A DNA stretch of 64,000 bases. It comes from an uncultured Paracoccaceae bacterium (lineage in GTDB: Bacteria; Pseudomonadota; Alphaproteobacteria; Rhodobacterales; Rhodobacteraceae). The notes under the pieces are model-generated. The model did not search any database. It saw nothing but the letters and a program-made list of their open reading frames with translations, and was not told the origin of the DNA. The DNA lies in contig CANMTR010000006.1 of the NCBI GenBank assembly GCA_947500825.1, forward strand, positions 141,528 to 205,527, given 5' to 3'. Both the position numbers and the translations under genes were made by a program. Below, in pieces: positions 62,900-64,000 of the stretch (positions are counted from its first letter, which is position 1; every line of letters begins with the position of its first letter).

Positions 62900-63682
62900 T
62901 CGTGACACAGGGAAAAATGAGCCGCTGCGTGCGCGGATGATCGCGGATTTTACCGGGTTTCTGGCGCGATGTCCCGATACCGCCATACCGGACGATTTGC
63001 GCGTCGCTCAACTTCCCATCCGGATGCCAAGGTGACGCCGTCGACGTTCGGATCACCGCGCTCAGGTTCTTTGTCTCGATGACGGCGGTCGGGGCGAGAT
63101 GAAGAAGTACATGCAATTCCGCATGGATCCGCGCAAGCGGCCGATGTCCTTAGCCTGGAGGAAGTGGCGGCCGTTTCGGCGGCGGCCACGAGACCCGGCC
63201 TCAAGTACCGCGCGGCCTTGAGCGTCAGCCATGGCGCTGGTCTGCGGGCCTCCGAAGTGGCGAACCTGAAGGTCCGCGATATCGACAGCGACCGCATGCT
63301 GATACAAGTCGAGGGCGGCAAGGATCGCGATGTGATGCTGGCGTCCTCCCTGCTGGAACTGTTGCGCGCTTGGTGGCGTGAGGCCCATGCCCAAGGCTGG
63401 CTGTTTCCCGGCCAGAGCCGGGTCGAGCCGATGTCGCCGCGCTCGTTGAACCGCGCGTTCAACTCGGCAAAGGCGATGGCCGGGATCAAGAAGCCGGCGA
63501 CGCTGCATTCGCTCAGGCACAGATTCGCCACGCGCCTGCTGAAAACCGACACGGATGTGCGGGTGATCCAGGTGCTTCTCGGCCACGTAAAACTGACCAC
63601 GACGGCGCGCTGCGCTCATGTCGCCACCAAGACGCCGCGCAAGGTCGCCAGCCCGTTCGAAGCCATCCGGGATGTGACCTGA
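62900..63682 (+). pseudogene. Tyrosine recombinase/integrase pseudogene, catalytic Tyr replaced
   Basis: Fragments of one integrase in three successive frames: the core-binding start (RMIADFTGFLARCPDTAIPDD, about 62930-63000), then ITALRFFVSMTAVGA (63043-63082) ending in TGA, then the catalytic domain from about 63130 (LSLEEVAAV, GLRASEVANLKVRDID, GGKDRDVML, LHSLRHRFATRLL, VLLGHVKL). The Arg-Lys-His-Arg-His residues are present, but the expected nucleophilic tyrosine in the R-Y-T/S-H block reads ARCAHVA, a cysteine. Two frameshifts and this change make it inactive. It precedes an IS91-type transposase, a common pairing. Confidence 0.78.
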
Positions 63683-63695
63683 CGGGAGGCCCGGC

Positions 63696-64000
63696 GTGCC
63701 GGGGGGCGCGCTGGAGATCGCCAACATCTTCTGCGCCTATGGCCCCGCGTGGCGGCGGGCCCCTGTTCAGATTTCCCGGGCCACCCCTGTGGGTGCCGGC
63801 GCGCGGCGGGCATGTGGTGGCATGTGCAAAGTGCGGGCATCAGTACATCGCCTGCAATTCCTGGAAGAACGGGCATTGTCCGAAGTGCCGGGGACCACGG
63901 GCGGCAAAGGACTGGATGGCGGCGCGGGCCGAGGATCTGTTGCTCGTGGAGTACTTCCACGTCGTCTTCCCCCTGCCGACGGAGATCGTCCGGCTCGCCT
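63696..64000 (+). mobile_element. IS91-type transposase gene, 5' portion, frame-disrupted
   Basis: The N-terminal region of an IS91/IS801-like rolling-circle transposase runs off the window. The start (LEIANIFCAYGPAWRRA, 63714-63761) and the zinc-binding domain (GGHVVACAKCGH and NSWKNGHCPKCRG, 63805-63900) are both recognisable but lie in different reading frames; the region between them is shorter than in intact homologues. DLLLVEYFHVVFPLPTEI is the next conserved block. Probably part of the same decayed element as the integrase pseudogene. Confidence 0.75.

Overview
The window is one continuous stretch of a high-GC alphaproteobacterial chromosome, most probably a member of the Rhodobacteraceae/Rhodobacterales. 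The evidence is the gene content and order: era-rnc-lepB with acpS nearby, the TrcR-type DUF1013 regulator, COQ9 beside a quinone oxidoreductase, lysA followed by a TIGR02302/DUF4175 protein, dnaX-ybaB-recR, tandem def genes with fmt, phaA/phaB, and rpsU (bS21). Codons are strongly G/C-ending, with many GTG starts and ATGA/GTGA overlaps. No rRNA, tRNA or CRISPR array was found.

Layout. 1-5327: era (partial), rnc, lepB, a nucleoside deaminase, a secreted acetamidase/formamidase-like protein, acpS and an aldo/keto reductase. 5427-10025: trcR, secreted RNase T2, a small membrane protein, a serine hydrolase, a quinone oxidoreductase and COQ9. 10135-16140: rpsU, lysA, a DUF4175 protein, a membrane protein and greA. 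16427-22911: ETF-ubiquinone oxidoreductase, a TPR protein, ispE, a polyprenyl diphosphate synthase, DUF2007, a tRNA-methyltransferase-like protein and ydcH. 22985-25792: PHB synthesis genes phaA and phaB with a patatin-like hydrolase between them. 25898-31671: an EAL protein, tag, DUF2252, small genes and pyk. 31784-36000: rpmI-rplT, two tandem CHAD proteins converging on a CYTH protein, and a dienelactone hydrolase. 35977-43007: pheS and pheT separated by five genes, one of them AT-rich and probably foreign, then tdk. 43001-50370: csaA, proC, ybjN, recR, ybaB, a 24-residue micro-ORF, dnaX, DUF202, fmt and two def genes. 50463-53164: a PatB-type lyase and a DEAD-box helicase with a structured leader.

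From about 53200 to the end the sequence turns accessory. An acetolactate-synthase-like ThDP enzyme is followed by a broken hydantoinase A gene and a degraded IS3-family element on the minus strand. Then comes a complete siderophore uptake module: binding protein, two permeases and ATPase, translationally coupled by GTGA overlaps from the first permease on, followed by a TonB-dependent receptor with a Fur-box-like palindrome just upstream. The right edge is a frameshifted tyrosine-recombinase pseudogene and the 5' part of an IS91-type transposase. The siderophore module therefore lies between two decayed mobile elements.

The points most worth a second look are the AT-rich Cys-rich/3TM orphan at 37055, the helicase leader with mutually exclusive hairpins, the 26-bp tandem repeats copied from the acpS 3' end, the deformylase paralogue with both catalytic positions substituted, the patatin gene inside the PHB operon, and the CHAD/CHAD/CYTH cluster with a 76-bp antisense overlap.
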